NCBI GenBank assembly: GCA_943356465.1
Contig: CALREX010000007.1
Coordinates: 1-42,715 of the forward strand
DNA: 42,715 bases
Source of the DNA: Candidatus Peribacteria bacterium
Lineage (GTDB): Bacteria > Patescibacteriota > Gracilibacteria > UBA1369 > LOWO2-01-FULL-3
Direction: 5' to 3'
In this document: positions 16,949 through 25,947 of the stretch, in pieces
Layout: each line of letters opens with the position of its first letter
Numbering within the stretch: the first letter of the stretch is position 1
Made by a program: the position numbers and the translations under genes
Notes under the pieces: model-generated
Database searches by the model: none
The model's input: the letters and a program-made list of their open reading frames with translations, nothing else
Told to the model about the DNA's origin: nothing

Positions 16949-17128
16949 ATGAACGCAAAAATTCAAAGTGTACTAGCAGAGCTTAAAGAAGCCAAAGCTC
17001 AAAAATTACCAAACGCAGAAACAGTTGAAATTGCTGAAAATGGTAAAACATGGAGTGGCAAAAAATCAAATGGAGACATATGGATCCTTACCAAAAATAG
17101 CGAAGACAGTTTCAATTGCACTTGCTAA
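16949..17128 (+). CDS. Small hypothetical protein, 59 residues
   Basis: A short reading frame from ATG 16949 to TAA 17126-17128. The product starts MNAKIQSVLAELKEAKAQKL, a predicted amphipathic helix, then NGKTWSGKKSNGDIWIL, probably a beta hairpin, and ends with the unusual tail Phe-Asn-Cys-Thr-Cys. No family is recognised. Support comes from normal codon use, a promoter with good spacing just upstream and the absence of another gene between 16786 and 17155. It precedes a DUF2000 gene by 26 bases on the same strand and may be co-transcribed. Confidence 0.5.
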   Translation: MNAKIQSVLAELKEAKAQKLPNAETVEIAENGKTWSGKKSNGDIWILTKNSEDSFNCTC

Positions 17129-17154
17129 GAGTATCATAAAAAATTCATAACTAT

Positions 17155-17589
17155 ATGCAAAATTTACCAGACGAAAATTCAAAACGTTTCATCGCCGTAC
17201 TAAACAAAAAAGTTGAACCGGGCCGCATAATGAATGCACTTGGCCACATGACAGCAGGTCTCGCAGGTAATTCAGTAAAAACAGAAGATATGTGTTTTTT
17301 GCAGTACGAAGACAAAAATGGCGGAAAGCATCCAAATATCTCACACTTTCCATTCATCATTTTAAAAGCGGATAATTCAAACAAAATTCGCACAGTACGA
17401 AACGAATGTATAACTCGTGGCATTCCATTTACCGATTTCACCAGCACAATGACTATCGGAAAATCGCAGGAACAAATGGACGCCACTCGCGCAACACCGG
17501 AAGAAGAACTCGAATACTATGGTATTGTAATGTTCGGAGAAACAAACATTTTACGAGAATTCACAGGGAAATTTTCGCTGTATCAATAA
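17155..17589 (+). CDS. DUF2000 family protein (PTH2-like fold)
   Basis: A 144-residue protein with the DUF2000 start KRFIAVLNKKVEPGRIMNALGHMTAGLAG, which is related to the peptidyl-tRNA hydrolase 2 fold. A middle segment (FPFIILKADNSNKIRTVRNEC) and the late EYYGIVMFGETNILREFTGKFSLY match the family's typical ending. The biochemical activity of DUF2000 is not established; peptidyl-tRNA hydrolase activity should not be assumed. The SMR-type gene follows after 14 bases. Confidence 0.8.
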   Translation: MQNLPDENSKRFIAVLNKKVEPGRIMNALGHMTAGLAGNSVKTEDMCFLQYEDKNGGKHPNISHFPFIILKADNSNKIRTVRNECITRGIPFTDFTSTMTIGKSQEQMDATRATPEEELEYYGIVMFGETNILREFTGKFSLYQ

Positions 17590-17603
17590 TTTAAAAAACA
17601 TTA

Positions 17604-17921
17604 ATGTCCAAATTTTACCTGCTCATAGCGGCGATGAACATATTTGATTTAATAGCCGTCATGTGCGCAAAACTTTGGAATACAAATAAAAATCCGATTT
17701 TTCTTGCACTAACTGCATTATTTTTTTGTGGTGCAGGACTATTTTTTGCACTCTCTCTCAAATATGAAGGCGTAGCAATAACTAACATCCTATGGATCTC
17801 GATTTCAGTAATTCTAATAACACTTGTAGGATATTTTTTCTTCAAAGAAAATATCACGACTCTCCAATTCATCGGGATCGCATTAATCACGACAGGACTG
17901 GTGCTTGTAAATTTAAAATAA
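17604..17921 (+). CDS. SMR/EmrE-like small multidrug transporter family protein
   Basis: A 105-residue protein with four hydrophobic helices at about 3-20, 30-50, 57-78 and 86-104, the size and layout of small multidrug resistance proteins. Helix 3/4 features fit the family (GVAITNILWISISVILITLVGYFFFKENIT, then FIGIALITTGLVLVNLK). The essential membrane Glu of helix 1 in EmrE appears replaced by Asp15 (MNIFDLIAVMCAK). SMR relatives also export guanidinium or act in lipid-linked sugar transport, so the substrate is open. The promoter of the following pgi unit begins just past its stop. Confidence 0.7.
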   Translation: MSKFYLLIAAMNIFDLIAVMCAKLWNTNKNPIFLALTALFFCGAGLFFALSLKYEGVAITNILWISISVILITLVGYFFFKENITTLQFIGIALITTGLVLVNLK

Positions 17922-17983
17922 AACTTTTCTTTTAAGAGCGAAATCCGCTATATTAAGACAAGAAATTAATACTTGTTTTCCAT

Positions 17984-19183
17984 ATGCTCACTCTCGATCT
18001 GAAAAATACAAAACCGGCAGAAAAAAAAGAGCAAAAAAAAATCCAGGATTTTTTGAAAAACATCGAGAAAAAAAATCAAGGATTTTACAAAGTTATCGAC
18101 GATAAAAAAGCATTTGAAAAAATCGAAGCACTCGCGAAAAAAATAAAAAATAATTTTGAGTTTTTTGTAGTTCTAGGAATCGGCGGCTCGGCACTAGGGA
18201 CAATTTGTCTTAAGAATGGACTAAAACCAACCAATCACGAAAAACTTTTTATCATCGACAACATAGATCCGGATTTCATAAAAGAAATAGAAAATAAAAT
18301 AGACATCAAAAAAACACTCTTCATCGTAGTATCAAAATCCGGAGATACGCTGGAAACATTGTCACAGTTTTTTTATTTTCAAAAAAAGATAAAAGATAAA
18401 AAATTAGAGGTAAAAAAACATTTTATTTTTATAACAGATGCGGAAAAAGGTTACCTTAGAGAACTTGCAAAAAAAGAAAATTATCAAACACTAGACGTCC
18501 CGGAAAACGTGGGAGGAAGATTCTCGGTTTTGACAGCAGTAAGCCTTTTTCCAGCAGCATTAATTGGGATTAATATCAAAAAAATTATCAATGGCGCAAT
18601 AAAAACACGCGACATGTTTTTATCAAAAGACACAAAGAAAAATCTGCCATTTTTACTCGCAAAAACGCAATACGATTTTTACAAAAAAGGATTTAAAACA
18701 AATGTTTTATTTCCTTATTCAAATTCTCTTTCGAGTTTTTCAGACTGGGCAAGACAACTAATTTGTGAAAGCACTGGTAAAAAATCCACAGGAATAACAA
18801 TAGTCTTTAGCCTCGGCGCGACAGATCAGCATGCGCAAAGTCAACTTTTTCACGAAGGCCCGAATGATAAACTTATAATATTTTTTGAAATAGAAAAATT
18901 CAAAAACACACTAAAAATTCCAAACAAAACTTTAAGAAATATCACATTTAACAAACTTATAAATATCGAGAAAGCATCAACAGAAAAATCATTACAAGAA
19001 GCAAACCGTCCGACAATAACAATAAAATTATCGGAAATTTCCGAAGAGACTTTTGGTGAATTATTTATTTTATTTGAAGGAGCAACAGCATTCTTAGGAG
19101 AATTTTTCGATATAAATGCATTCAATCAACCTGGAGTCGAACATTCAAAAAAACTTACAAAACAAGCCATATTAAAACTATAA
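17984..19183 (+). CDS. pgi: Glucose-6-phosphate isomerase
   Basis: A 399-residue isomerase interconverting glucose-6-phosphate and fructose-6-phosphate. Signature segments are VLGIGGSALGT (about residues 63-73), VVSKSGDTLET, ENVGGRFSVLTAVSLFPAAL, SLGATDQHAQSQLFHEGP containing the catalytic His region, and the C-terminal NQPGVEHSKKLTK with the catalytic Lys. It is shorter than most bacterial enzymes (about 450 or 550), matching the compact type. It opens a seven-gene run with 3- to 24-base gaps. A TATATT -10 candidate lies at 17949-17954, without a convincing -35. Confidence 0.95.
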   Translation: MLTLDLKNTKPAEKKEQKKIQDFLKNIEKKNQGFYKVIDDKKAFEKIEALAKKIKNNFEFFVVLGIGGSALGTICLKNGLKPTNHEKLFIIDNIDPDFIKEIENKIDIKKTLFIVVSKSGDTLETLSQFFYFQKKIKDKKLEVKKHFIFITDAEKGYLRELAKKENYQTLDVPENVGGRFSVLTAVSLFPAALIGINIKKIINGAIKTRDMFLSKDTKKNLPFLLAKTQYDFYKKGFKTNVLFPYSNSLSSFSDWARQLICESTGKKSTGITIVFSLGATDQHAQSQLFHEGPNDKLIIFFEIEKFKNTLKIPNKTLRNITFNKLINIEKASTEKSLQEANRPTITIKLSEISEETFGELFILFEGATAFLGEFFDINAFNQPGVEHSKKLTKQAILKL

Positions 19184-19199
19184 AAGATATAAATTTTTT

Positions 19200-19886
19200 A
19201 TGAAAAAAATAAAAAAAACAATTGCAGGAAATCCATTTCTGGATCACGCCAGCGTTGGAGAATTATTAAAACGTAATGATTTCAGAGTTACAATTTTCGG
19301 ATCAGCAAGAATAAAAAAAGACGACAAAGTTTACAAGCAAATCTATCATCTTGCAAAAAAAATCGGACAAGAAGGCTTTGATCTTGTAACAGGTGGCGGC
19401 CCGGGGCTTATGGAAGCCGCAAATGCAGGGCATGAAGCCGGAGACAAACCACGCCGCGCCCAATCAATCGGTCTAACAATTCACCTTCCATGGGAATCAG
19501 AAAAAAATAAATACCTTGAAGTCCACAAACATTTCGCAAAATTTTCAGACAGATTGGATCACTTCATGGCGCTATCCAGTGTCGTCATCATAACACCGGG
19601 AGGAATCGGAACAACACTCGAACTCATGTACACTTGGCAACTTGAACAAGTCAAACACATCTGTCCTTTACCAATAATTTTAGTCGGACGAATGTGGGAA
19701 CCTTTGATCAAATGGTTTAAAAAATATCCATTAAAACACGGCCTTATAAGCGAAGGAGACATGGATAACATTTACATAGCACGCAGTAACAAAAAAGCCA
19801 TGGAAATAGTAAATAAAACATACAAAGTTTTCCAGAAAGAAGGCAAAAACTACTGTTCAAATATCAGAAAATACAAACTGGATTAA
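19200..19886 (+). CDS. LOG-family (TIGR00730) nucleotide hydrolase-like protein
   Basis: A 228-residue Rossmann-fold protein of the lysine-decarboxylase-like/LOG family. It starts its fold with FRVTIFGSARIKKDD, followed by FDLVTGGGPGLMEAANAGHEAG and the hallmark PGGIGTTLELMYTWQLEQ. Characterised members release free cytokinin bases or hydrolyse nucleoside 5'-monophosphates to base and ribose-5-phosphate; the exact substrate here is unknown. It is 16 bases after pgi and 16 before epmA. A longer, divergent family member lies at 24717-25835. Confidence 0.87.
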   Translation: MKKIKKTIAGNPFLDHASVGELLKRNDFRVTIFGSARIKKDDKVYKQIYHLAKKIGQEGFDLVTGGGPGLMEAANAGHEAGDKPRRAQSIGLTIHLPWESEKNKYLEVHKHFAKFSDRLDHFMALSSVVIITPGGIGTTLELMYTWQLEQVKHICPLPIILVGRMWEPLIKWFKKYPLKHGLISEGDMDNIYIARSNKKAMEIVNKTYKVFQKEGKNYCSNIRKYKLD

Positions 19887-19902
19887 TTCTTGAAACGACA
19901 AA

Positions 19903-20895
19903 ATGATTTACGACAAAAAGACAGCAATAGAGAGAAATAAACTCACTAAATCATTAAGAAGTTTTTTTGAAAAAGAAAAATTTTTGGAAGTCGAAACTCC
20001 TATAATGGTGAAAATTCCCGGCATGGAACCGCACTTAAACGTATTTGAAACAGACCTGATAGTACAAAATAAAAAAACAAAACTTTTCCTAAATCACTCT
20101 CCTGAACTTCAAATGAAAAAACTTTTAGGAGCAAATTTTGGAAATATTTTCACACTGACAAAAACTTTCAGAAATGGTGAAATTGGTGGAAAAACACACA
20201 ATCCGGAATTCACAATGTTGGAATGGTATCGCATAAAAGCAGACTACAAAGACTTGATGAAAGACTGTGAAAAATTAGTAAAAACGCTCGCAGGAAAAAC
20301 ACAAATAACATACCAAAACCAAAAAATAGACATAAAAACTCCATGGGAAAAACTTTCATGTGAAGAACTTTTTAAAAAATACTGCAAAATCTCACTTGAC
20401 CAAAATCGCACATTCAAACAGCTAAAAAATGCAGCAGAAAAAAAGAATTTAGACACAAAATTTTGCAAAGATTGGGACGATATTTTTTTCAAAATTTTCT
20501 TAAATCACATAGAACCACATCTAGGAAAGAAAAAACCGACTTTTGTCTATGACTACCCATCCACACAGGCTGCACTTGCAAAAAAATCATCAAAAAATCC
20601 ATTTTTTGCAGAGCGTTTTGAGCTCTACATCGGAGGCATAGAAATAGCAAATGCATTTTCGGAATTAACAGATTCAAAAGAACAAAAAGCACGACTTGTA
20701 GAAGAACAGAAAATGAGAAAAAAACTAAAGAAAACGATATTTGATATTGACGGGGAATTTTTAGCTAGTCTAGAATCCATTCAGCAAAATTGCGCAGGCA
20801 TCGCGCTCGGAGTAGATAGATTGTTCATGATTCTCATGGATAAAAAAAATATAGAAGAAGTTTTGCTCTTTCCACTAAACAAAATTCTTAACTAA
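19903..20895 (+). CDS. epmA: EF-P lysine lysyltransferase EpmA (PoxA/GenX-like)
   Basis: A 330-residue paralogue of the class II lysyl-tRNA synthetase catalytic core lacking the N-terminal anticodon-binding domain. Motif 1 is near residues 30-45 (FLEVETPIMVKIPGMEPHL), motif 2 is FTLTKTFRNGEIGGKTHNPEFTMLEWYR and motif 3 is GIALGVDRLFMIL. Size and domain loss match EpmA, which attaches beta-lysine to a conserved Lys of elongation factor P. The efp gene follows after only seven bases, which strongly supports the call. An EpmB aminomutase gene is not in this window; whether the genome has it cannot be told. Confidence 0.92.
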   Translation: MIYDKKTAIERNKLTKSLRSFFEKEKFLEVETPIMVKIPGMEPHLNVFETDLIVQNKKTKLFLNHSPELQMKKLLGANFGNIFTLTKTFRNGEIGGKTHNPEFTMLEWYRIKADYKDLMKDCEKLVKTLAGKTQITYQNQKIDIKTPWEKLSCEELFKKYCKISLDQNRTFKQLKNAAEKKNLDTKFCKDWDDIFFKIFLNHIEPHLGKKKPTFVYDYPSTQAALAKKSSKNPFFAERFELYIGGIEIANAFSELTDSKEQKARLVEEQKMRKKLKKTIFDIDGEFLASLESIQQNCAGIALGVDRLFMILMDKKNIEEVLLFPLNKILN

Positions 20896-20902
20896 AAAGA
20901 TT

Positions 20903-21460
20903 ATGGCAATGACAACAGACATCAAAAAAGGACTCGCAATAAATTTCAAAAACGGCACATGGCTTGTTATTGAAGCACAATTTGTAAATCCCGGAAAAGG
21001 CGGAGCTTTCACAAGAGCGAAGATTCGCAACCTAAAAAGCAATCAAGTAATTGAATACACTTTTAAAGCCGGTGAATCGGTTGACGAAGCAGACATCAAT
21101 AGAAGACGTTGCCAGTATATGTACAACGACGGCTCAAATTTTTATTTCATGGACAATGATACTTACGAGCAATTTTCTCTTCCTGCAGACGTAATCGGCA
21201 CAGATAAAAAATTTTTGATAGACGGAATCTCATGCTATGCAATGCATATCGACGGCGTTCCTGCTAGCATCGAATTACCTCCAAAAATGGACTTCAAAGT
21301 GATAACAACAACTCCTGGAATAAAAGGAGATACCGCAACAGGAGGCTCAAAAGAAGCTATTATTGAAACAGGTGCGGCAATAAGAGTTCCATTATTTATC
21401 AAAGAAGGAGAATTGATAAAGATTAATACAGAAGATGGATCTTATGTAAGCAAAGCCTAA
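20903..21460 (+). CDS. efp: Elongation factor P
   Basis: A 185-residue, three-domain EF-P that relieves ribosome stalling at polyproline stretches. The N-terminal KOW-like domain carries the modification loop NPGKGGAFTR with Lys32 at the tip, the residue lysylated by EpmA in other bacteria. The middle and C-terminal OB domains follow (QFSLPADVIG, TTPGIKGDTATGGSKEA, GAAIRVPLFIKEGELIKINTEDGSYVSKA). The loop retains Lys, not Arg, consistent with the EpmA pathway and not EarP rhamnosylation. It is seven bases after epmA and 22 before serS. Confidence 0.97.
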   Translation: MAMTTDIKKGLAINFKNGTWLVIEAQFVNPGKGGAFTRAKIRNLKSNQVIEYTFKAGESVDEADINRRRCQYMYNDGSNFYFMDNDTYEQFSLPADVIGTDKKFLIDGISCYAMHIDGVPASIELPPKMDFKVITTTPGIKGDTATGGSKEAIIETGAAIRVPLFIKEGELIKINTEDGSYVSKA

Positions 21461-21482
21461 AATCACATCACCTCAAAATCTT

Positions 21483-22748
21483 ATGCAAGACGTAAAACAT
21501 ATTATCGAAAATCCAGAAAAATTTATCGACGGGGCAAAAAATAAAAATGTCGACGTAGATATCAAGAAATTGCTAAAACTCTACGAAAAAAGAAATAAAT
21601 TAATACAGGATTTAGAGAGTCTTCGCGCACGCCAAAATGAAGTTTCAAAAGAAATCACAAAAACTACAAACAAAGATGCTCTTTTGGAAGAAATGAAAAA
21701 AGCAAAAGAGGAAATAAAAAATCTTGAACCGCAAATCGAAGAATTGGAAAAAGAAATAGATGAAATCGCAATAAGAATTCCAAATCCGACTCTTGAGTCG
21801 ACACCACACGGAAAAGATGAATCAGAAAGTGTAGTCGTCAAAACGCATGGCAAGAAGCCAAAATTTGACTTTAAGCCGCTGGATCATATAGCCCTTGGAA
21901 AGTCACTCGACATAATCGACATCGAAAGAGGAACACGAACATCAGGAGCAAGATTTTATTATCTGAAAGGCGACGCCGCACTTTTAGAATTCGCACTTCT
22001 TCAATACGTAATGAACAAATTGGCACAAAAAGGTTTCACTCCTGTGATTCCGCCGGTTTTAGTAAAAGAAGAAGCGATGTATGCAACAGGTTTTTTCCCT
22101 GCAGATAGAAACGAGATCTACTCTGTAAATCCGGGCGAAGACAATCTTTTCCTTGTCGGAACATCAGAAGTCCCACTAACAATGCTTCACGCAACAGAAA
22201 TTCTGGAAGAAAAAAAACTGCCAACCAGATATGCAGGATTTTCAACATGTTTCAGACGCGAAGCAGGTTCATACGGGAAAGACACAGCAGGAATAATCCG
22301 CGTTCACCAATTTGATAAAATAGAAATGTTCTCATTCTGCGATCCGGAAAAATCAGAAGAAGAACACGAACTTATCAGAGCAACAGAAGAAGAAATCATG
22401 CAGGAACTTGGATTTCATTATCAAGTTTTAAATATTTGTGATGGCGATTTAGGTTATCCTGCAGCGAAAAAATACGACATCGAAGTTTGGATTCCAACTC
22501 AGGAACGCTTTCGAGAACTTACCTCTTGCTCAAACTGTACAGATTTCCAGGCAAGAAGATCAAAGATAAAATACAAAGATAAAGAAGGAAAAAACGAGTA
22601 CATCCACACACTAAACGGAACGGCTATGGCGAGCGCAAGGACACTTGTCGCTATTATCGAAAATTATCAGACAAAAGAAGGAAACATAACCATCCCCGAA
22701 GTACTACGTCCATACATGGGAGGTCGTACAGAAATCACAAAAAAATAA
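21483..22748 (+). CDS. serS: Seryl-tRNA synthetase
   Basis: A 421-residue class II synthetase charging tRNA-Ser. Residues about 25-110 form the long antiparallel coiled-coil arm that contacts the tRNA long variable arm. Catalytic motifs follow: TSEVPL near 225, motif 2 STCFRREAGSYGKDTAGIIRVHQFDK, the ELTSCSNCTDFQARR segment and motif 3 NGTAMASARTLVAIIENYQ. Full length for the family. It lies within the pgi-to-permease run, 22 bases after efp and 24 before the ABC ATPase gene. Confidence 0.98.
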   Translation: MQDVKHIIENPEKFIDGAKNKNVDVDIKKLLKLYEKRNKLIQDLESLRARQNEVSKEITKTTNKDALLEEMKKAKEEIKNLEPQIEELEKEIDEIAIRIPNPTLESTPHGKDESESVVVKTHGKKPKFDFKPLDHIALGKSLDIIDIERGTRTSGARFYYLKGDAALLEFALLQYVMNKLAQKGFTPVIPPVLVKEEAMYATGFFPADRNEIYSVNPGEDNLFLVGTSEVPLTMLHATEILEEKKLPTRYAGFSTCFRREAGSYGKDTAGIIRVHQFDKIEMFSFCDPEKSEEEHELIRATEEEIMQELGFHYQVLNICDGDLGYPAAKKYDIEVWIPTQERFRELTSCSNCTDFQARRSKIKYKDKEGKNEYIHTLNGTAMASARTLVAIIENYQTKEGNITIPEVLRPYMGGRTEITKK

Positions 22749-22772
22749 CACACGACAAAGTCGCGAAAACTC

Positions 22773-23438
22773 ATGATCGTTCTTCAAGAAATTTACAAAA
22801 AATTCTCATCCGGAAAAATAAAAACGGATGCACTAATTGATGTAAACATAAAAATCAAGGAAGGCGAATTCGTGGCATTAACAGGGCCTTCCGGCTCAGG
22901 CAAAACAACTCTTCTAAACATAATAGGCGGACTTGATTCACCTACCAAAGGAAAAGTGCTCATCAATGATTTTGATTTGAAACACATGACAGACGATGAA
23001 CTTTCATCATACAGAAACAAAGAAATTGGATTCATTTTTCAGGAATTTTATCTGCAGCCATTTTTAAATGTAAGAAAAAACATCCTACTTCCAACACTTT
23101 TCGACGGACACACACACGACGTAGAGTCTTACGCAGACGAACTTTTGAAAGAAGTAAAACTTCTCAAAAAGTCACACTCAAAAGCAAATGAATTATCAGG
23201 AGGTGAGAAACAAAGAACCGCTATAGCAAGGGCTTTAATCAACAAACCAAAAATTATAATTGCAGATGAACCAACAGGAAACTTAGACCAGGAAACAGGC
23301 GAAGCAATAATAAATTTGCTGAAAAATTTACAAAAAATGCACTCTGTAACTCTTATCATAGCTACTCACGACAAAGAAATTGCAAAACTTGCAGATCGTA
23401 TAATTCACATTGAAGACGGAGTAATAAAACGCCATTAA
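22773..23438 (+). CDS. ABC transporter ATP-binding protein, MacB/LolD type
   Basis: A 221-residue ATPase. Walker A is GPSGSGKTTLL (about residues 38-48), the Q-loop is FIFQEFYLQPF, the ABC signature is ELSGGEKQRTAIARALI, Walker B is IIIADEPTGNLD, and the switch His is in IIATHDKE. The MacB/LolD/FtsE subgroup works with FtsX-fold permeases as mechanotransmission machines exporting lipoproteins or peptides. The permease gene follows after three bases. The cargo is unknown. Confidence 0.93.
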   Translation: MIVLQEIYKKFSSGKIKTDALIDVNIKIKEGEFVALTGPSGSGKTTLLNIIGGLDSPTKGKVLINDFDLKHMTDDELSSYRNKEIGFIFQEFYLQPFLNVRKNILLPTLFDGHTHDVESYADELLKEVKLLKKSHSKANELSGGEKQRTAIARALINKPKIIIADEPTGNLDQETGEAIINLLKNLQKMHSVTLIIATHDKEIAKLADRIIHIEDGVIKRH

Positions 23439-23441
23439 AAT

Positions 23442-24710
23442 ATGATATCAATCGCACTAAGAAGCATCATCGCACATCGTTCACGCACACTACTTTCAAT
23501 AATTTCGATAGCAATCGGTGTAGCCTCGGTTTTCCTTTTTGTAAGCTTGATAAACGGCATCAACAAGGCGTCAACAGAAGCAACTGCAAAACAAAATCCA
23601 TTAAATCAAATCATTGTCAGACCACGCCTCGACAAAACCGGTCTGGTTTCATTTTTAACAAAATCCGAGAAAGGACGCCTCACAGATCAAACGATTGAAG
23701 ACATCAAAAAAATTAATGGAATAAAAAATATTTATCCGGAAATTCAATTTGGAAATTTCGCATCAATAGAAGTAAAACTGGCAGGCATCGGCGTGCTCAC
23801 AGACTCAATGATTTTCGGAGTTCCATACGAATTCATAAAAGAAGAAATTCCAAGCGAATCAACTTGGAAAACAAGCGAAGAACCATATCCAGCAATTCTT
23901 CCACGAAAAATTCTCGAATTATACAATCTCTCTGTCGCCTCTCCGCAAGGTCTTCCATTGCTTTCAGAAAAAGATTTGATTGGAAAAGAAATGATTTTTT
24001 ATCCAAGATATTCAACATTTTTCGGATCAGGAGAAAATGACAAATCAGAAGAAGTTATGTTAAAAGTCCTAGGTTTTTCAGACAAAGCAAGTTTGCTTGG
24101 TCCGACACTTTCGATAGAAGCATTAAAAACATTGAATAAAATTTACGCACCATCAGGAAACAATTCTTACACAGAGCTTTTTGTTGAGACATACGACCAA
24201 AACAGGACTACACAAATTGCACAAGAAATAGAAAATCTGGGACTTTCGACACAATATTTCACAAAAGACATGAAAGAAGTTCAAGCAAAAATTTCATACT
24301 TATCAATGGGATTGGCACTCATCAGTTTCATAATTATTGCACTTGCAGCAATCACAATAATCAGCACATTTTTGAGCCAAATTGCGGAACGAAAAAAAGA
24401 ACTCGGACTTCTCCGCGCAATCGGATCAACACGCAAACAAATCAAACTTCTCATAATGTATGAAGCCGCAATAATAGGATTTATCGGAAGCATTTTGGGA
24501 ATTTTAGCAGGCATTCTAGCCGCAATCGGATTCGATAAATACGTGACAGTACAGCTGAAAAATACGATTCTGCTTCCGGACACACTCTTTCAAATCACTC
24601 CAAGCATAATCATCACAGTTCTCGCATTCGGCGTATGTCTAAGCATAATAACATCCTCTATTCCTGCAAATATCGCATCAAAAATTGATCCGATAACAGC
24701 GTTGAAATAA
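23442..24710 (+). CDS. ABC transporter permease, MacB/FtsX family
   Basis: A 422-residue permease with the MacB layout: one N-terminal membrane helix at about 12-33 (RSRTLLSIISIAIGVASVFLF), a large extracytoplasmic MacB_PCD-like domain (about 40-275) and three C-terminal helices near 285-310, 335-362 and 385-410. The first two of these helices flank the coupling segment ERKKELGLLRAIGSTRKQI typical of the family. It partners with the ATPase encoded three bases upstream. Absence of an adjacent MacA-like adaptor means a tripartite pump is not indicated here. Its stop is six bases from the opposing LOG-family gene. Confidence 0.9.
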   Translation: MISIALRSIIAHRSRTLLSIISIAIGVASVFLFVSLINGINKASTEATAKQNPLNQIIVRPRLDKTGLVSFLTKSEKGRLTDQTIEDIKKINGIKNIYPEIQFGNFASIEVKLAGIGVLTDSMIFGVPYEFIKEEIPSESTWKTSEEPYPAILPRKILELYNLSVASPQGLPLLSEKDLIGKEMIFYPRYSTFFGSGENDKSEEVMLKVLGFSDKASLLGPTLSIEALKTLNKIYAPSGNNSYTELFVETYDQNRTTQIAQEIENLGLSTQYFTKDMKEVQAKISYLSMGLALISFIIIALAAITIISTFLSQIAERKKELGLLRAIGSTRKQIKLLIMYEAAIIGFIGSILGILAGILAAIGFDKYVTVQLKNTILLPDTLFQITPSIIITVLAFGVCLSIITSSIPANIASKIDPITALK

Positions 24711-24716
24711 ACTTCA

Positions 24717-25835
24717 CTACTTCACCGGTGGATGTTCGACAATAAACTTAACCACTTCATCTCTGTCGTCAGAAATGGCTAGCATATCATGATATTTGAA
24801 TCCTTTAGACAAGTCCTCAACCAATTCATAAACTTTTGAGTCCTCACTCCAAAATTTCTTTCCAAAGAAAATCATGGGACTAACCCATCCAAAACTCACA
24901 TAGTGATCCTGCGCCGCATCAGTAAAGACTTCCTGAACAGTGCCCGCGCTTCCTGGCGCATAAATAATTCCATGCAAAGCAACCGCCAATAAAATATCTT
25001 CACGAATCGCATTTGAAAAATATTTTGCAATACCGGTCGCAAAAAGGTTTGAAGGCTCATGTCCATAAAACCATGTAGGAATGGCAATATTCTCCGCACC
25101 GGTAGGATACATCTCCATGATTTTTTCGGATTGTTTTACAAAATTTTCATCTTTATAACTAGGTGCAACTTTCAAAATTTCAACAGCTTCCTTTAATTGA
25201 GCCTCAGTTTTTCCTCCAAGATAAGCCCCAAGATTCGCCGCCTCCATAATTCCAGGACCTCCACCGGACAAAATCAAATAACCTTTTTCAGTCAAAATTT
25301 TCGCGATCATTGCAGTTTTTTCATAAGCCGGATCGTCACGCAAAATGCTGTGCCCACCCATGATTCCAACACATTTTTTTTGAGTCATTCCATCCTCATC
25401 CATCCCAATAATATTATAAAGCGCATCATCAATCGCATGGTCGTGAATCCTCTCGCAAAGGGATTCATTTATATCTCCGGAATTTTTAAACGACAAAAAA
25501 TGATTATAAATTTTTAGATCCAAAGTATTATCATTTTTTATATCATATCCATCCATCAATTCTTGCCAAGTATAAAGACTTTTCCTGTATGGATCATATG
25601 GAAGCCCGACCATTTTCGGATAAATTATCGCTCCCCTCTTTCTTAAAATCATTTCTGTTTCATCGTCCATTTTACATCCAAGAAAAGTCGTATTTCCCAA
25701 TTTGATATTCGCCCAATCGAGTTTTTCCTTTTTAAAATCCAAATCAAGAATAGTCAAATTCAAAAGCGTATTCCCCTCACTCAAAAGATCTTTCACAGAT
25801 TTTATTTCTTTTATTAATTTTTTTGGAGCTGGCAT
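24717..25835 (-). CDS. LOG-family protein with N-terminal extension
   Basis: A 372-residue protein. The C-terminal half (from about residue 150) is a lysine-decarboxylase-like Rossmann domain with VGIMGGHSILRDDP, LILSGGGPGIMEAANLGAYLGG and the PGSAGTVQEVFTDAAQDHY motif, a variant of PGGxGTxxE. The first 145 residues are an extra domain I do not recognise; they include a strand pattern and a helical segment with HDHAIDDALYNIIG. Such long LOG-like proteins are annotated as Rossmann-fold nucleotide-binding proteins; activity on nucleotides is plausible but not shown. It converges on the ABC permease gene. Confidence 0.8.
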   Translation of the reverse strand: MPAPKKLIKEIKSVKDLLSEGNTLLNLTILDLDFKKEKLDWANIKLGNTTFLGCKMDDETEMILRKRGAIIYPKMVGLPYDPYRKSLYTWQELMDGYDIKNDNTLDLKIYNHFLSFKNSGDINESLCERIHDHAIDDALYNIIGMDEDGMTQKKCVGIMGGHSILRDDPAYEKTAMIAKILTEKGYLILSGGGPGIMEAANLGAYLGGKTEAQLKEAVEILKVAPSYKDENFVKQSEKIMEMYPTGAENIAIPTWFYGHEPSNLFATGIAKYFSNAIREDILLAVALHGIIYAPGSAGTVQEVFTDAAQDHYVSFGWVSPMIFFGKKFWSEDSKVYELVEDLSKGFKYHDMLAISDDRDEVVKFIVEHPPVK

Positions 25836-25885
25836 TTATTAAAAGTTAGATTTTATGAACAAAGTATAGTCCACAAGACGAAATC

Positions 25886-25914
25886 TTGACATATAAAAAT
25901 TACAGCACTATATT
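25886..25914 (+). promoter_or_regulatory. Strong sigma70 promoter for the 215-residue hypothetical gene
   Basis: TTGACA (25886-25891), 17 bases, TATATT (25909-25914), 33 bases before the ATG at 25948. Near-consensus, suggesting strong expression of an otherwise unknown protein. Confidence 0.75.
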
Positions 25915-25947
25915 TAGCCTCCGTTTAATTAATTCAAAATCAAAAAT

